Both the position numbers and the translations under genes were made by a program. A DNA stretch of 64,000 nucleotides. Origin: Nonlabens arenilitoris (GTDB taxonomy: Bacteria > Bacteroidota > Bacteroidia > Flavobacteriales > Flavobacteriaceae). Positions 17,400 to 26,567 of this stretch are shown one piece after another (positions within the stretch are counted from its first letter, which is position 1; the number at the start of each line of letters is the position of its first letter). The notes beneath the pieces were generated by a model. It was not told the origin of the DNA, searched no databases, and was given only the letters and a program-made list of their open reading frames with translations. The stretch lies in the NCBI RefSeq assembly GCF_002954765.1, contig NZ_MTPW01000001.1, positions 682,001-746,000 of the forward strand, read 5' to 3'.

Positions 17400-18659
17400 A
17401 TGAAGAATTTAAAATATGTAATAATGTTAATAGCATTGACGATGGTCAATTGCGCTTTCGCGAAAGCGGAAACAAAAAACTCATCCTGTATAGAAACACT
17501 TGTAACGGACTGGTCAGGAACCTGGGACACGTCATTTGGGCAGGTAATTTTAAACCAGAAAAATCAATATGTAGTAGGAACTTACAGAGAATTAGGCGCC
17601 ATTAGATCACTTACCACCATGGGAACAGCTTTTTATGGAGAGTTTGACAACAATGGACGCGTGGGCTATTTCAAATGGATTAAATCTGGTAATTCTTTTA
17701 CAGGAACATGGGGATGGACTGCAAGCCACGAACAAGGCGTCTGGAACGGAACAAAAACTACCGATGCTGCCCAAAACTACATCAAAGGAAAATGGACTAC
17801 GACATATGGTGAGCTAGATTTTATAAATAGCAAGACGGGCATTATGGTTGCTCATTATGGAAATAATGGTGGTATGGTATGGGGCAAAATGAATCATACT
17901 ACAGGAATTTTTACTGGCAAATACAGAAGAAAACTAGGTGCTGTTAATGAAACTTGTTCTTTCATTTTTAAGAATACCACGTTCCAAGGTAAATTCAATA
18001 ATCGTGCTTACGGTAGCTGGAATGGACATCGTAAAACGGCTAATATTTCTACAGCAGCTGCGGCTTCATCAACGGTTGGCAATTCAAATAATATCCTAAA
18101 ATTTAAAATCACTTTGAACACTTTTAAATGCAATAAATCAGACAACTTGCGAAATCGAGAAATAGGCTCAATGAATATTTTTTTTAGGTTACAAAATAAA
18201 AATGGGAGCTATGAAACATCAGATGAAAGTTCATTATCAAACCCTTGTTATAATGGGTATTGTAAACTTTATAGAGATAACAATCCAAATAGATATGCCG
18301 TAGGTACAAATACCGATGTGCAAAATTACTTAGTCTTTGAATATCAAGAAAGCGATTATAAGAAAAGCTATATTGATTTTCAATTCTCAGAGGAATACCC
18401 AGGAATACAACGTGTTAAAGAAGAAAACGAGATTTATCTACCTCAAATTTTAGATTTTCTGACAGGTAAAACAAACGCTTCTGATTACCCATTAGTATCG
18501 GGACATAATGGTCGCCGAAGGATTCCAAACACGCACAATTCCTTTTGGTTAGAAACAGTAGGAAACAAAAGATATGCAAGAGGTTACTCTGACGTAAAAG
18601 AAGTTAATAAAGGGAAAATAGCATTCGGCTATCACTATACCATTGAACTAGTAGATTAA
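17400..18659 (+). CDS. Hypothetical secreted repeat protein, paralogue of the previous gene
   Basis: 419 residues, family not recognised. The signal peptide ends AFAKAE (about 19-24), and the AFAKA codons are a perfect copy of the dispersed palindrome. Two N-terminal modules are easy to align: GTWDTSFGQVILNQKNQYVVG...GEFDNNGRVGYFKW...WNG and GKWTTTYGELDFINSKTGIMVA...GKYRRKLGAVNE...WNG. A Ser/Ala linker leads to a C-terminal domain shared with the preceding paralogue (NGRRRIPNTHNSFWL). Eight-residue-scale Trp/Gly repetition suggests beta-structure on the cell surface or in the periplasm. It is the third of five closely spaced plus-strand genes. Confidence 0.75.
   Translation: MKNLKYVIMLIALTMVNCAFAKAETKNSSCIETLVTDWSGTWDTSFGQVILNQKNQYVVGTYRELGAIRSLTTMGTAFYGEFDNNGRVGYFKWIKSGNSFTGTWGWTASHEQGVWNGTKTTDAAQNYIKGKWTTTYGELDFINSKTGIMVAHYGNNGGMVWGKMNHTTGIFTGKYRRKLGAVNETCSFIFKNTTFQGKFNNRAYGSWNGHRKTANISTAAAASSTVGNSNNILKFKITLNTFKCNKSDNLRNREIGSMNIFFRLQNKNGSYETSDESSLSNPCYNGYCKLYRDNNPNRYAVGTNTDVQNYLVFEYQESDYKKSYIDFQFSEEYPGIQRVKEENEIYLPQILDFLTGKTNASDYPLVSGHNGRRRIPNTHNSFWLETVGNKRYARGYSDVKEVNKGKIAFGYHYTIELVD
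17453..17468. repeat. Dispersed palindrome copy inside a signal-peptide coding region
   Basis: Perfect CGCTTTCGCGAAAGCG, in frame as A-F-A-K-A at residues 19-23, at the predicted end of the signal peptide. Confidence 0.95.
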
Positions 18660-18681
18660 TAAAAATAAAAACCAACAAATC

Positions 18682-19173
18682 ATGAAAGTACTATTTATAA
18701 CCATCACATTACTATTCACAACTTTTTGTTGCGCACAAAGAATAGATGGAAAACTACTCATAAACAATTCCTCAAAAATTGAAATCAAGCTCAAAGATGG
18801 CAACGCAGTGGAACTTTTTAAACAATTCAAAATAGGCACCTACCAAGTGAAATTTATTTTTGAAGGCAAAGGACTTCCTTTAGATGAACAAAACCGTCAA
18901 GTAGCTTTAGTAGAATTTGAAACCACTCTTTTTAAAGACGGAAAACAAATTGGGACTGTAAAAAGAAAGCCTATGCCGTTTTTCCCTGGTGAAATGCTAG
19001 AGCCAGTAGAATCTTTTGACATCATTCATTTACTTTCTAAAACAGGAAGCAAATTATCCCCATCTGCCTATCCAGGTAAAGTACCACCAGGTAAGTATGA
19101 AGTGCAAATCTCAGCAAACGTGATAGGTGGTAAAGGAAGTATAGCGCCTATTTCAATAATCATTTTTATATAA
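18682..19173 (+). CDS. Hypothetical secreted protein
   Basis: 163 residues, no family recognised. The signal peptide ends CCAQ (about 18-19). The mature part is probably all-beta, with strands such as GTYQVKFIFEGKGL and VALVEFETTLFKDGKQIGTVKRKPMPF. A Pro/Gly-rich PSAYPGKVPPGKYEVQISANV segment near the end resembles the last strands of immunoglobulin-like or carboxypeptidase-regulatory-like folds. It lies 22 bases after the paralogue pair and 5 bases before the lipoprotein gene, so it is very likely in the same operon. Confidence 0.65.
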   Translation: MKVLFITITLLFTTFCCAQRIDGKLLINNSSKIEIKLKDGNAVELFKQFKIGTYQVKFIFEGKGLPLDEQNRQVALVEFETTLFKDGKQIGTVKRKPMPFFPGEMLEPVESFDIIHLLSKTGSKLSPSAYPGKVPPGKYEVQISANVIGGKGSIAPISIIIFI

Positions 19174-19178
19174 TTAAC

Positions 19179-19742
19179 ATGAAGAATCTATCGTACCTAA
19201 GCATCATTCTATTAATATTAATAGGTTGTAAGCAAACTAACACATCAGATGATGTCTCTTTTGATTCAGGTAATGCTGTAACGAGTACAGATCGATATGA
19301 TGGTCCATTATTAAAAGTCAGTGATATTCCTTATGCCTGTGATCATCTCAACGTAGAAAATATTAAAAAATGGTACAATCTGGAAAAAGTAGTATGGCTG
19401 GCAAAACCGAGTAATCAAGGTCTTGAAAATTCATGTAGCGCAGCTTTTTATGCTGGTTCAACAAATACAAATGTGAGCATACAAGTTTATGACTATCGCT
19501 CCTTAGAAGATTTGAATACTGATATACAAATACTGAATAAAATGAATTTTGAAAAGCTTGATATATTTAATTATCCGGCATACTGGTCTGGTGGTGAAGT
19601 ATATCAAAAGGCACTAACCGTCTTTTATAAAGGATTGAAAATTGTGGTCACACAACCTGCTAGAGATTTTTTTGATGAAGCTACCCATAGAAAAAGATCT
19701 ATTATAATAGCAAAAGAATATCTAGAGACATTTCAAAACTAG
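19179..19742 (+). CDS. Hypothetical lipoprotein
   Basis: 187 residues with a lipoprotein signal (Met-Lys-Asn-Leu start; LILIGC gives Cys at about 17). The mature part begins with a Ser/Asp/Thr-rich linker, then the words LLKVSDIPYACDHLNVENIKKWY and NSCSAAFYAGSTNTNVSIQVYDY. The two Cys could form a disulphide. No family is recognised. It is last in the five-gene cluster led by the OmpA-domain protein and is followed by a degraded palindrome copy. Confidence 0.65.
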   Translation: MKNLSYLSIILLILIGCKQTNTSDDVSFDSGNAVTSTDRYDGPLLKVSDIPYACDHLNVENIKKWYNLEKVVWLAKPSNQGLENSCSAAFYAGSTNTNVSIQVYDYRSLEDLNTDIQILNKMNFEKLDIFNYPAYWSGGEVYQKALTVFYKGLKIVVTQPARDFFDEATHRKRSIIIAKEYLETFQN

Positions 19743-19808
19743 AATTATGAATTCAATATTTATAAAGTAGGCCTATAGTTTTTTGGTGATGAAATTTTGT
19801 TTTAAATA

Positions 19809-19824
19809 CGCTTTCGCAAAAGCG
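19809..19824. repeat. Degraded palindrome copy (intergenic)
   Basis: CGCTTTCGCAAAAGCG, one base from consensus, between the five-gene cluster and the OmpA lipoprotein gene. Confidence 0.85.
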
Positions 19825-19997
19825 TAAACTACATCATCACTAGTACATTTTAAAAGTTAAATCTTTAAGATTTTTAATTACAAAAGCATAAAATAGTCTT
19901 AAATAAGCTTTTTATTTTATCATAATAAATCCAATTTATTGATTTACTCGTATCACCAGCATGAGTCAAAAAATCAAATAAATCAAAAATGTATATT

Positions 19998-20861
19998 ATG
20001 AGAAAATCAAATTTATTCATAGCGGTAACTGCCGCTGCAGTACTAGCCAGTTGTGTATCTAAAAAGAAATATGTCGAATTAGAAACTAATTATAACGATA
20101 CCAGATCAGAACTTCAAAAAACTAGGGTTGCAAAGGAAGATCTTGAGAATAAAATGGAACAAATAGAGATGCGTGTAGAACGTTATAATGCTAAAATAGC
20201 ATCTCTAAAATCAGATCAAGATGGTATGATGGTATCCACTGATGGAGGATCATTAGTGCTATCAAAAAATAACAAAAAGGCGATGCGCAAAACATTGCAA
20301 GATGTGCCTGCCGCAAAACTTGCTGGAGCAACTACCTTAAAAGATTCACTTAATATAGCCATAGCACACAACATCGCAAAAAAGATGGGCTCTACCGCTA
20401 GCGATAAAGATCTTAACGTATCCATAGAGGAAACAGTAGTAATGATCAATATAGATGATGACCTTTTATTTAAAGATAGTAGCTATAGAGTAAGTAATGA
20501 TGCCGATGAAATTCTAGCTAAAATAGCTGAGGTCGTTGCCTCTGAACCGTCATTAGAAATCCTAGTAGAAGGACATACAGATAGTCGCACGGTAAAGCAA
20601 GGTAGTTACATTAAAGATAACTGGGATTTAAGTACAGAACGTAGTGCCGCTATTGTTAGAAGGTTGGAAGAAAAATTTGGCGTTGCTCCAGAGCAATTAA
20701 TAGTTGCAGGTAGAGCTAGTTATGACCCTATTGTTGCAAATGACAGCAAAGATAATATGGCTAGAAATCGCAGAACACAAATCGTTATCATGCCTAATTT
20801 AGATAAGTTTTTTGCGATGTTAAATAACAACGAGCAACTACTTAGCGAGAACGATAAGTAA
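19998..20861 (+). CDS. OmpA-family peptidoglycan-binding lipoprotein
   Basis: The ATG at 19998 is preferred over 19989 because it gives a standard lipoprotein signal with Cys at 19 (VLASC). The 287-residue product has a coiled coil directly after the Cys (about 25-70), a ~90-residue linker and a C-terminal OmpA domain (LEILVEGHTDSRTVK, WDLSTERSAAIVRRLEE, ASYDPIVANDS, ARNRRTQIVI). It would sit in the outer membrane through its lipid and hold peptidoglycan, as Pal-type proteins do. It appears monocistronic, with its own terminator. Confidence 0.92.
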   Translation: MRKSNLFIAVTAAAVLASCVSKKKYVELETNYNDTRSELQKTRVAKEDLENKMEQIEMRVERYNAKIASLKSDQDGMMVSTDGGSLVLSKNNKKAMRKTLQDVPAAKLAGATTLKDSLNIAIAHNIAKKMGSTASDKDLNVSIEETVVMINIDDDLLFKDSSYRVSNDADEILAKIAEVVASEPSLEILVEGHTDSRTVKQGSYIKDNWDLSTERSAAIVRRLEEKFGVAPEQLIVAGRASYDPIVANDSKDNMARNRRTQIVIMPNLDKFFAMLNNNEQLLSENDK

Positions 20862-20884
20862 AACAATAACCATCCAATTTTAAA

Positions 20885-20916
20885 AAGGCTCTCTATTCCT
20901 AGAGAGCCTTTTTTTT
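20885..20916 (+). terminator. Rho-independent terminator after the OmpA lipoprotein gene
   Basis: Ten-base-pair stem AAGGCTCTCT/AGAGAGCCTT (20885-20894 and 20901-20910), loop of 6, followed by a T run to 20916. An A run on the left lets it also serve the convergent M16 gene. Confidence 0.9.
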
Positions 20917-20936
20917 ATAATTATTCTTAAGTATCC

Positions 20937-23786
20937 TTACTTTTTAAGTTCTGTTGTATCTGGATTAAGTAATATAGGTGCTCCATACCCTAAATCCTTC
21001 ATGCGGTTCATTTGACTAGCCGCATCACCTACGATTAAATAAATCATTTGATCAGGATTTAAGTAGTCATTAGTCAGTCGTTTTACGTCTTCTATAGTCA
21101 TGTTTTCTACTTCTTGCTCGCGTTTCTTAAGGTAGTCCTTATCAAAACCATATGAGCTCATATTGTCTAACATACCTAGTTTTGCAGATGCTGTTTCTAG
21201 TCGGCGAGCGTTACTTTTTATCATATAGCTCTTAGTCACTTCTAAATCTTCTTCTGTAAAACCTGCACCATATTGCTCTATTATTTCTTTTACCAAAGCT
21301 GCAGATTCATAAGTCACATTAGTACGCACACTACTGGATATGCTAAAAGAACCTGCAAGATCAGTTCCACCGAACCTAGAACCTATCCCATAAGTATATC
21401 CTTTACCTTCACGCAATTGTTGAGTTAATTGAGAAGCAAAACTACCACCTCCTAGACGATAATTCATTACCTGTGCAGCATAGAAATCTTTATCTGTCAC
21501 TTTTAAAGCAGGATATCCAAAGTTAATGACCGACTGCTTTGCACCTGGCACATCATAAAAATAAACGGCTGCTTTCTCAGGCCTGTTGACTTCGGGTAAT
21601 TCTGGGAAGACAACATCTTTACTTGGCCAAGATTCATTTAAAGATTTTAAGCTTGACGCTGCTTTAGATTCATCAATAGCACCCACAAATTTAAAGGTGG
21701 CTAAATTTGAAGCTATATAATTATTATAATAATCTTTTAAATCTTGAATAGTAATTGATTGAACACTTTGTTCTGTACCAGCACCATTTCTAGATAAAAT
21801 ATTATTCTCGCCATACAGTAATTTAGAAAATTCGTTTGAAGCGATAGCATTAGGGTTTGCTTTACGTTGCTCAATCTGACTGAGAACATCTTGTTTTAAT
21901 AAATTAAATTCAGTCTCGTCAAATCGTGGTTCTAAAATCATTTCTTGAACTAGCGCCATTGTTTTATCATAGTTGCGCGCAAGAGTCGTACCTGCAACAG
22001 TGATAGACTGGTCACCAGCATAAAAATAAATACTAGCACCTAATGATTCAATAGCGTTTTCTAACTCTTCTGGTGTTTTAGTAGCTGTACCACGCATCAT
22101 TAAATCTGCAAGTAAATTTGAAACACCAACTTTATCGATATTCTCTAATAGCATTCCACCTTTAATATCCATACTAAACTCGACTAAAGGAACTTCATTG
22201 CTAGTAATACCGTAGTATTTCATACCAGATGATAATTCATCTTGCCATACATCGGGAGTTTTTAAACTAGGAGCTTCTCCATAAGACGGTTCTACAGATC
22301 TATCAAAAGTTGATGGCGTTTTCTCATATGTAGCTTTAATGCTCGCGTCAAAACTCTCTTCGGCGCCAGGAATAATCTGCTCTTCAACAACCTCAGCAAG
22401 TGTAGAACCTGTAAGGATTAAGTCTTTTTGATCACGAGGCACAAAGCTAGTAGCGATATAAGGTTTTCCCTTTATATATTTCTCATAAACACGCATAACA
22501 TCTTCTCGTGTCACGTTCAAAATATTCTGAACATCTTGCGACACAAAACCAGCATCGCCAGCAAACATTTCATATTGCGCTAGCTGGAAACCTTTCCCTA
22601 GCGCACTACTTAATCCTCTATAAAAACTTGTTTCTTGACCAGCTTTAATACGTTCTAAATCTGCTTGAGATATACCATCTTTTTCAAATAAAGCAAAACC
22701 TTTATCCAATGCAGCAGCAACACTATCCAGTGCAGTTCCATTAAATGCGTTTATAGAAATTGTTGTTTCACCAGCTAGTTCAGACCCATAATTATACATG
22801 GTTACATTACTAGTTAATTGTTCTTGGTCCACCAGCATTTTATTAAGAGGAGCCTTTTTACCAGATGAAAGATACTGTGTTAAAATATCTAGTGCATAAG
22901 CGTCTTTATCATAATCTGCAACTGTAGGCCATGTGTATGTTAATTGAGGAACTCGAGCAAAGTTATCTTCATAATATAACTTTTTTGTTGCCTCAATAGT
23001 AACGGGTTGCTTTGCTAATGGTGCCACTTCTTCTCCTGCAGGAATTTCATCAAAATATTTATGTACCCATGCTTTAGTTTGCTCCATGTTAAAGTCACCA
23101 GCGATAGTCAATACGGTATTATTAGGCGTGTACCAGCGACGATAAAATTCCTTTACATCATCTAATGTTGCATTCTGTAAATCTTCTAGTGAACCTATCA
23201 CTTGCCAATTATATGGATGATCTTTAGGATATAGATTTTTACCTACCACGTATCGCACATGACCATATGGTCTATTATCTACGCTTTGTCTTTTTTCATT
23301 TTTAACGACCTGTTTCTCCTTAGCAAGAACAGGATCCGTAACTGTGTTGACAAACCATCCTAACTTATCAGCCTCAGCCCATATCATTTTTTCTAGCGCA
23401 TCTTTAGGCACCGTTTGGTAATAATTTGTACGATCTCGACTCGTAGATCCATTTGCACCAGATCCACCTATACGAGCACTCATTGCATCTAGTCCACCTT
23501 TCCCTAAGTTTTCAGATTCCAAGAATAATAAATGTTCAAAAAGGTGTGCAAATCCTGTACGACCTTCTTTTTCTCGCGCACTACCTACGTGTACAGTAAG
23601 CGCTACAGCAGCTACAGGATCTGAGTGATCTTGATGTAAAATAACGGTAAGACCATTATCCAGCGTCATTTTTTCAAACGCAACATCTAATGTCACCTCA
23701 TCATTATCTTGGGAAACTACCTTGTCATTCTTACATGATAGTAAAAAAGCAACCATACATAAGGCCGCAAAAAATCTGATATTCAT
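20937..23786 (-). CDS. M16-family zinc peptidase, lipoprotein, two-half form
   Basis: 949 residues with a lipoprotein signal (LLSC, Cys about 18). The inverted zinc motif HxxEH is at 81-85 (HLFEH), with the distal Glu expected in NEKRQ near residue 165. Two M16 halves are present: an active N-terminal half with its M16_C partner, and a second, catalytically empty half from about 510, ending in the typical YPALKVTDKDFYAAQVMNYRLGGG and REGKGYTYG region. This is the fused form of the PqqL/YmxG-like peptidases of the periplasm or outer membrane. It degrades peptides; the specific substrate is unknown. It is convergent with the OmpA lipoprotein gene. Confidence 0.93.
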   Translation of the reverse strand: MNIRFFAALCMVAFLLSCKNDKVVSQDNDEVTLDVAFEKMTLDNGLTVILHQDHSDPVAAVALTVHVGSAREKEGRTGFAHLFEHLLFLESENLGKGGLDAMSARIGGSGANGSTSRDRTNYYQTVPKDALEKMIWAEADKLGWFVNTVTDPVLAKEKQVVKNEKRQSVDNRPYGHVRYVVGKNLYPKDHPYNWQVIGSLEDLQNATLDDVKEFYRRWYTPNNTVLTIAGDFNMEQTKAWVHKYFDEIPAGEEVAPLAKQPVTIEATKKLYYEDNFARVPQLTYTWPTVADYDKDAYALDILTQYLSSGKKAPLNKMLVDQEQLTSNVTMYNYGSELAGETTISINAFNGTALDSVAAALDKGFALFEKDGISQADLERIKAGQETSFYRGLSSALGKGFQLAQYEMFAGDAGFVSQDVQNILNVTREDVMRVYEKYIKGKPYIATSFVPRDQKDLILTGSTLAEVVEEQIIPGAEESFDASIKATYEKTPSTFDRSVEPSYGEAPSLKTPDVWQDELSSGMKYYGITSNEVPLVEFSMDIKGGMLLENIDKVGVSNLLADLMMRGTATKTPEELENAIESLGASIYFYAGDQSITVAGTTLARNYDKTMALVQEMILEPRFDETEFNLLKQDVLSQIEQRKANPNAIASNEFSKLLYGENNILSRNGAGTEQSVQSITIQDLKDYYNNYIASNLATFKFVGAIDESKAASSLKSLNESWPSKDVVFPELPEVNRPEKAAVYFYDVPGAKQSVINFGYPALKVTDKDFYAAQVMNYRLGGGSFASQLTQQLREGKGYTYGIGSRFGGTDLAGSFSISSSVRTNVTYESAALVKEIIEQYGAGFTEEDLEVTKSYMIKSNARRLETASAKLGMLDNMSSYGFDKDYLKKREQEVENMTIEDVKRLTNDYLNPDQMIYLIVGDAASQMNRMKDLGYGAPILLNPDTTELKK

Positions 23787-23870
23787 GGTTATTGATTTAA
23801 GGCCATGAAGTTAATCAAATCTCTTATTATCTATGGTTAAGATATTGAAATTTGGTCATCTTTATAATTA

Positions 23871-23886
23871 CGCTTTCGCGAAAGCG
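23871..23886. repeat. Dispersed palindrome copy (intergenic)
   Basis: Perfect CGCTTTCGCGAAAGCG, flanked ATTA on the left and TAAC on the right. It lies between the start of the M16 gene (23786) and the end of the small membrane protein gene (23905). Confidence 0.95.
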
Positions 23887-23904
23887 TAACTAAAAAACAT
23901 ACTT

Positions 23905-24153
23905 CTATTCTTGAGCACTATCTTCACTAGCAATGACCTCTTTTTTAATGAATAAGTAGTAAGCATTAATCAAAATGATTGCAAGGTTAGTAATTACAAC
24001 CGGAATACTATCTAGCATAAATCCATAGATTACAAAAAGTAAACAGCCTAAAGAATTGAACCAACGTAGTTTTTTGAGGTCTTTGCGTGTAAATGAGAAT
24101 AGCAATACGGCACTAGCTGCATAGCCTATGAATTCTGTTAGAGTAATGTCCAT
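23905..24153 (-). CDS. Small three-helix membrane protein (YgjV/SemiSWEET-like)
   Basis: 82 residues, almost entirely three hydrophobic helices (about 7-22, 33-48, 50-68) with a KDLKKLRWFNSLGCLLF loop. This layout resembles YgjV-type or PQ-loop (SemiSWEET-like) small membrane proteins, in which a dimer forms a transport unit. The assignment rests on helix arrangement and the RWFNxxG word only. It lies downstream of the initiator tRNA in the same direction. Confidence 0.6.
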   Translation of the reverse strand: MDITLTEFIGYAASAVLLFSFTRKDLKKLRWFNSLGCLLFVIYGFMLDSIPVVITNLAIILINAYYLFIKKEVIASEDSAQE

Positions 24154-24195
24154 GGAAATAATATTAAAGCTGTAAAGGTAGTTTTAAAGAAACAA

Positions 24196-24225
24196 AAAAG
24201 CCGATTCAAAAATGAATCGGCTTTT
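24196..24225 (-). terminator. Hairpin terminator downstream of tRNA-fMet
   Basis: Stem AAAAGCCGATTCA/TGAATCGGCTTTT (24196-24208 and 24213-24225) around AAAA. The A run on its left becomes the U run on the minus strand. Confidence 0.85.
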
Positions 24226-24231
24226 ACTTAG

Positions 24232-24304
<73 letters not shown>

Positions 24305-24333
24305 ATGTAACGTTTTGTTATTCTTGGCTTTTA

Positions 24334-24361
24334 ACCTTCGAGTAATAAGCTCGACAAACTA
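24334..24361 (-). pseudogene. tRNA-fMet-like fragment
   Basis: These 28 bases match 22 of 28 in the anticodon/D-arm part of the neighbouring initiator tRNA (24258-24285). The anticodon-stem region still pairs (TCGAG/CTCGA), but acceptor and T arms are absent. It is probably a decayed partial duplicate. Confidence 0.45.
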
Positions 24362-24514
24362 TCCGTTTTTATGGATGGCAAATATACATCTAATTTAGAG
24401 TTCTCACAAGAAGAAATCTTAAGATATTTATAAATCATGTTAAGCTCTTCTCAATTGAGGTGATATTAAGAACTTAAGCAACTCTTATATAGTATCTTAA
24501 ATAAAAAAATCAAT

Positions 24515-24979
24515 ATGAAAACTACAGTCCAAACAGAGAAATATTTAAACGATTTACTTGAAAAAACCTATGATGCCCAACGTGGATATGCTAATGCGGC
24601 AGAAATTACTGAGCATGCACAGCTTAAAAGATGGTTTGCAGAGCAAGGAGCAAGAAGGACACATTATGCTGCGTCTTTAACTAAAGAGTTGAAAGCAATG
24701 AACCAAGATCCTGAACTGGATGGAAGTTTTAAAGGCGATATGCACCGTGGATGGATGAACTTAAAAGCGGCTTTAAGTATCAATAAAGACGAAGCTATAT
24801 TAGAAGAGTGTATCACAGGAGAGAAGAAAGCTATTGAAGAGTACACTGCAGTACTAGAGAACAAATCTGAGTTACCACCTACAGTAGTTTCTATACTAGA
24901 AGCACAGAAAGATGAGATACAATCTACAGTGAATACAATTAGACGATTAGAAGATATTGCAGATGATCACAACCTGTAA
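24515..24979 (+). CDS. DUF2383/PA2169-family four-helix protein
   Basis: 154 residues, all-helical and charged, without a signal peptide. The words LNDLLEKTYDAQRGYANAAE, LKRWFAEQGARRTHYAASL and CITGEKKAIEEYTAVLE match the DUF2383 ferritin-like four-helix bundle, found in stress-related proteins of many bacteria. The repeated E...H pattern resembles ferritin-like metal sites, but iron binding is not shown. It is monocistronic with a strong terminator. Confidence 0.85.
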   Translation: MKTTVQTEKYLNDLLEKTYDAQRGYANAAEITEHAQLKRWFAEQGARRTHYAASLTKELKAMNQDPELDGSFKGDMHRGWMNLKAALSINKDEAILEECITGEKKAIEEYTAVLENKSELPPTVVSILEAQKDEIQSTVNTIRRLEDIADDHNL

Positions 24980-24998
24980 TCAAAAAGAATAGTCAATA

Positions 24999-25026
24999 AA
25001 AAGCGGTGTAAGACCGCTTTTTTTTA
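24999..25026 (+). terminator. Terminator after the DUF2383 gene
   Basis: Stem AAAAGCGGT/ACCGCTTTT (24999-25007 and 25013-25021) with a five-base loop and T run. It overlaps the stop of the convergent CPXCG gene and probably serves both strands. Confidence 0.88.
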
Positions 25027-25203
25027 TTGACCTATTTCTCTAGCTTCAAAAGAAGTTAATTCTCCGTCATCAAATCCTACCTGTAACTCAATGGGATTAC
25101 AACACACTTCACAGTCCTCTACATAAGTTTGAGAGTATGCAGAATCTAATAGCATAGATATTTCTTGCCAGCAGTGTGGACACATGAAAAAATGTTCTAT
25201 CAT
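25024..25203 (-). CDS. CPXCG-motif cysteine-rich small protein
   Basis: A 59-residue gene. It starts at ATG 25201-25203, which overlaps the TolC stop as ATGA, so translation is probably coupled. The product has CPHC near residue 8-11 and a second pair CEVCC at about 31-35, spaced like a two-knuckle zinc ribbon, and an acidic C-terminus. This is the pattern of the CPXCG-motif small cysteine-rich proteins. The function is unknown. Position at the end of the RND efflux operon may be incidental. Confidence 0.85.
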   Translation of the reverse strand: MIEHFFMCPHCWQEISMLLDSAYSQTYVEDCEVCCNPIELQVGFDDGELTSFEAREIGQ

Positions 25204-26567
25204 AAAGGCATGTTTAAAATTTGCCCTACTAGCTGTAGTAATTGATACTCTGCAAGTTTTGCATCATATTTTGCCAGATTTTTAATAGTGACCGCGTTTA
25301 ATAGATTAAGTTGTGCCTGTCTAAATTCTACACTACTTACTTGACCTATTTTAAACTGTTCTTGAGTACGGTTAAAATTATCATCGTTAGTAAGGACGTT
25401 TTGTTCTTGCATTTTATAAATAGCTAGTGCATTTTCATAATTTCCTTTTGCATTTGCAATATCACGAGCGACCTCTTGTTCTAGCTGGCTTTTAAATAAA
25501 GCTTCATTTTTATAGGCAATTTTAGCATTACGTAAATTATTTAAGGAACTTCCTCCATCAAAAATATCCCAAGTCAAATTTGCTCCAACGGCTATATTTG
25601 CACTAGTCCTGGTAGTGGAAGGAAAAAATGCTGTTGGTGGATTTTCAGATTGATTCCACCCATAAGAACCTGATAAGCCTATGCGCGGTAACAATAAAGC
25701 TTTTGTCGTTTTTATATCATAATCACTAATTTGTAAAGTACTTTCAGCTTGTAGTAAGCTAACGTTATTTTGCTTTACTTTTTCTAAAAAACTGTCAATT
25801 ACCAAAATATTTTGGAAGGTCACAGTTGTATCCACCACATATTGTTGATTCAGGTCACGGTTTAGTAAAAGGTTTAAATCACGCTTTGTATTGCGCAATT
25901 GTTGTCTAGCATTTAATAAATTAATACTATCTGCATTAATATCTACTCGAGCATTAAGCACCTCAAGCTTATTTACTTGACCATAATCAAATTGATATTG
26001 GGCTCGTTGCTCACGCTGTTTTGATATTTGTAGGTTTTCTTGAAAAATCTTTTCATTCTCAGTTAACCTTGCTATCTCTAGATAAACACTCATTAATTGA
26101 ACTGTAGTAGTTTCTATAGTAGACCTGGCTTGCAATTGACTTAATTGATATTGTTCTTTAAGTCGTTTAAAATTATATAATCTACCTAACCCATCAAATA
26201 AAGTATAATTTAAAGACAACCCAGCATTATACTGTGTGGTTTGTGCATTATTAATTTCTATGTCGTCTCTAGGCACACCATTACCGTCTAGCGCTCCATT
26301 AAAATCTGTTTTTGAATCATTCTCATCAATAGAGGCACCTGCAGTTCCCTGCAAACTAGGCAGGTAACCAGAATTTAATATACTGGTATTATTCTCTGCA
26401 ATTATCTCAGAATTTCTTGCTATTTGGATTCCGTAATTATTTTCTAACATGAGCTCTACAGCCTGCTCACGAGTTAATAATGACGCGTCAGGTTGCTGTG
26501 CATATGCTTTCGCGAAAGCGAGATACACCAAAGCAATAAGACTATATATTACTTTATGCTTCATCAT
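25200..26567 (-). CDS. TolC-family outer-membrane efflux protein
   Basis: 455 residues with a signal peptide ending AYAQ (about 21-24). Inside it, residues 17-21 (AFAKA) are encoded by a copy of the dispersed palindrome. Two OEP halves are visible (about 35-230 and 250-450), with long helices, DINADSINLLNARQQLRNTKRDLNLLLN in the first and LNNLRNAKIAYKNEALFKSQLEQEV in the second, and the beta-strand words YNAGLSLNYTLFDG and VGANLTWDIFDGG. It forms the exit duct of the RND pump encoded just upstream. Its start overlaps the pump stop by 14 bases. Confidence 0.95.
   Translation of the reverse strand: MMKHKVIYSLIALVYLAFAKAYAQQPDASLLTREQAVELMLENNYGIQIARNSEIIAENNTSILNSGYLPSLQGTAGASIDENDSKTDFNGALDGNGVPRDDIEINNAQTTQYNAGLSLNYTLFDGLGRLYNFKRLKEQYQLSQLQARSTIETTTVQLMSVYLEIARLTENEKIFQENLQISKQREQRAQYQFDYGQVNKLEVLNARVDINADSINLLNARQQLRNTKRDLNLLLNRDLNQQYVVDTTVTFQNILVIDSFLEKVKQNNVSLLQAESTLQISDYDIKTTKALLLPRIGLSGSYGWNQSENPPTAFFPSTTRTSANIAVGANLTWDIFDGGSSLNNLRNAKIAYKNEALFKSQLEQEVARDIANAKGNYENALAIYKMQEQNVLTNDDNFNRTQEQFKIGQVSSVEFRQAQLNLLNAVTIKNLAKYDAKLAEYQLLQLVGQILNMPL
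26505..26520. repeat. Dispersed palindrome copy inside the TolC signal-peptide region
   Basis: TGCTTTCGCGAAAGCG; the 14-base core is exact. On the minus strand it encodes AFAKA at residues 17-21. Confidence 0.93.
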
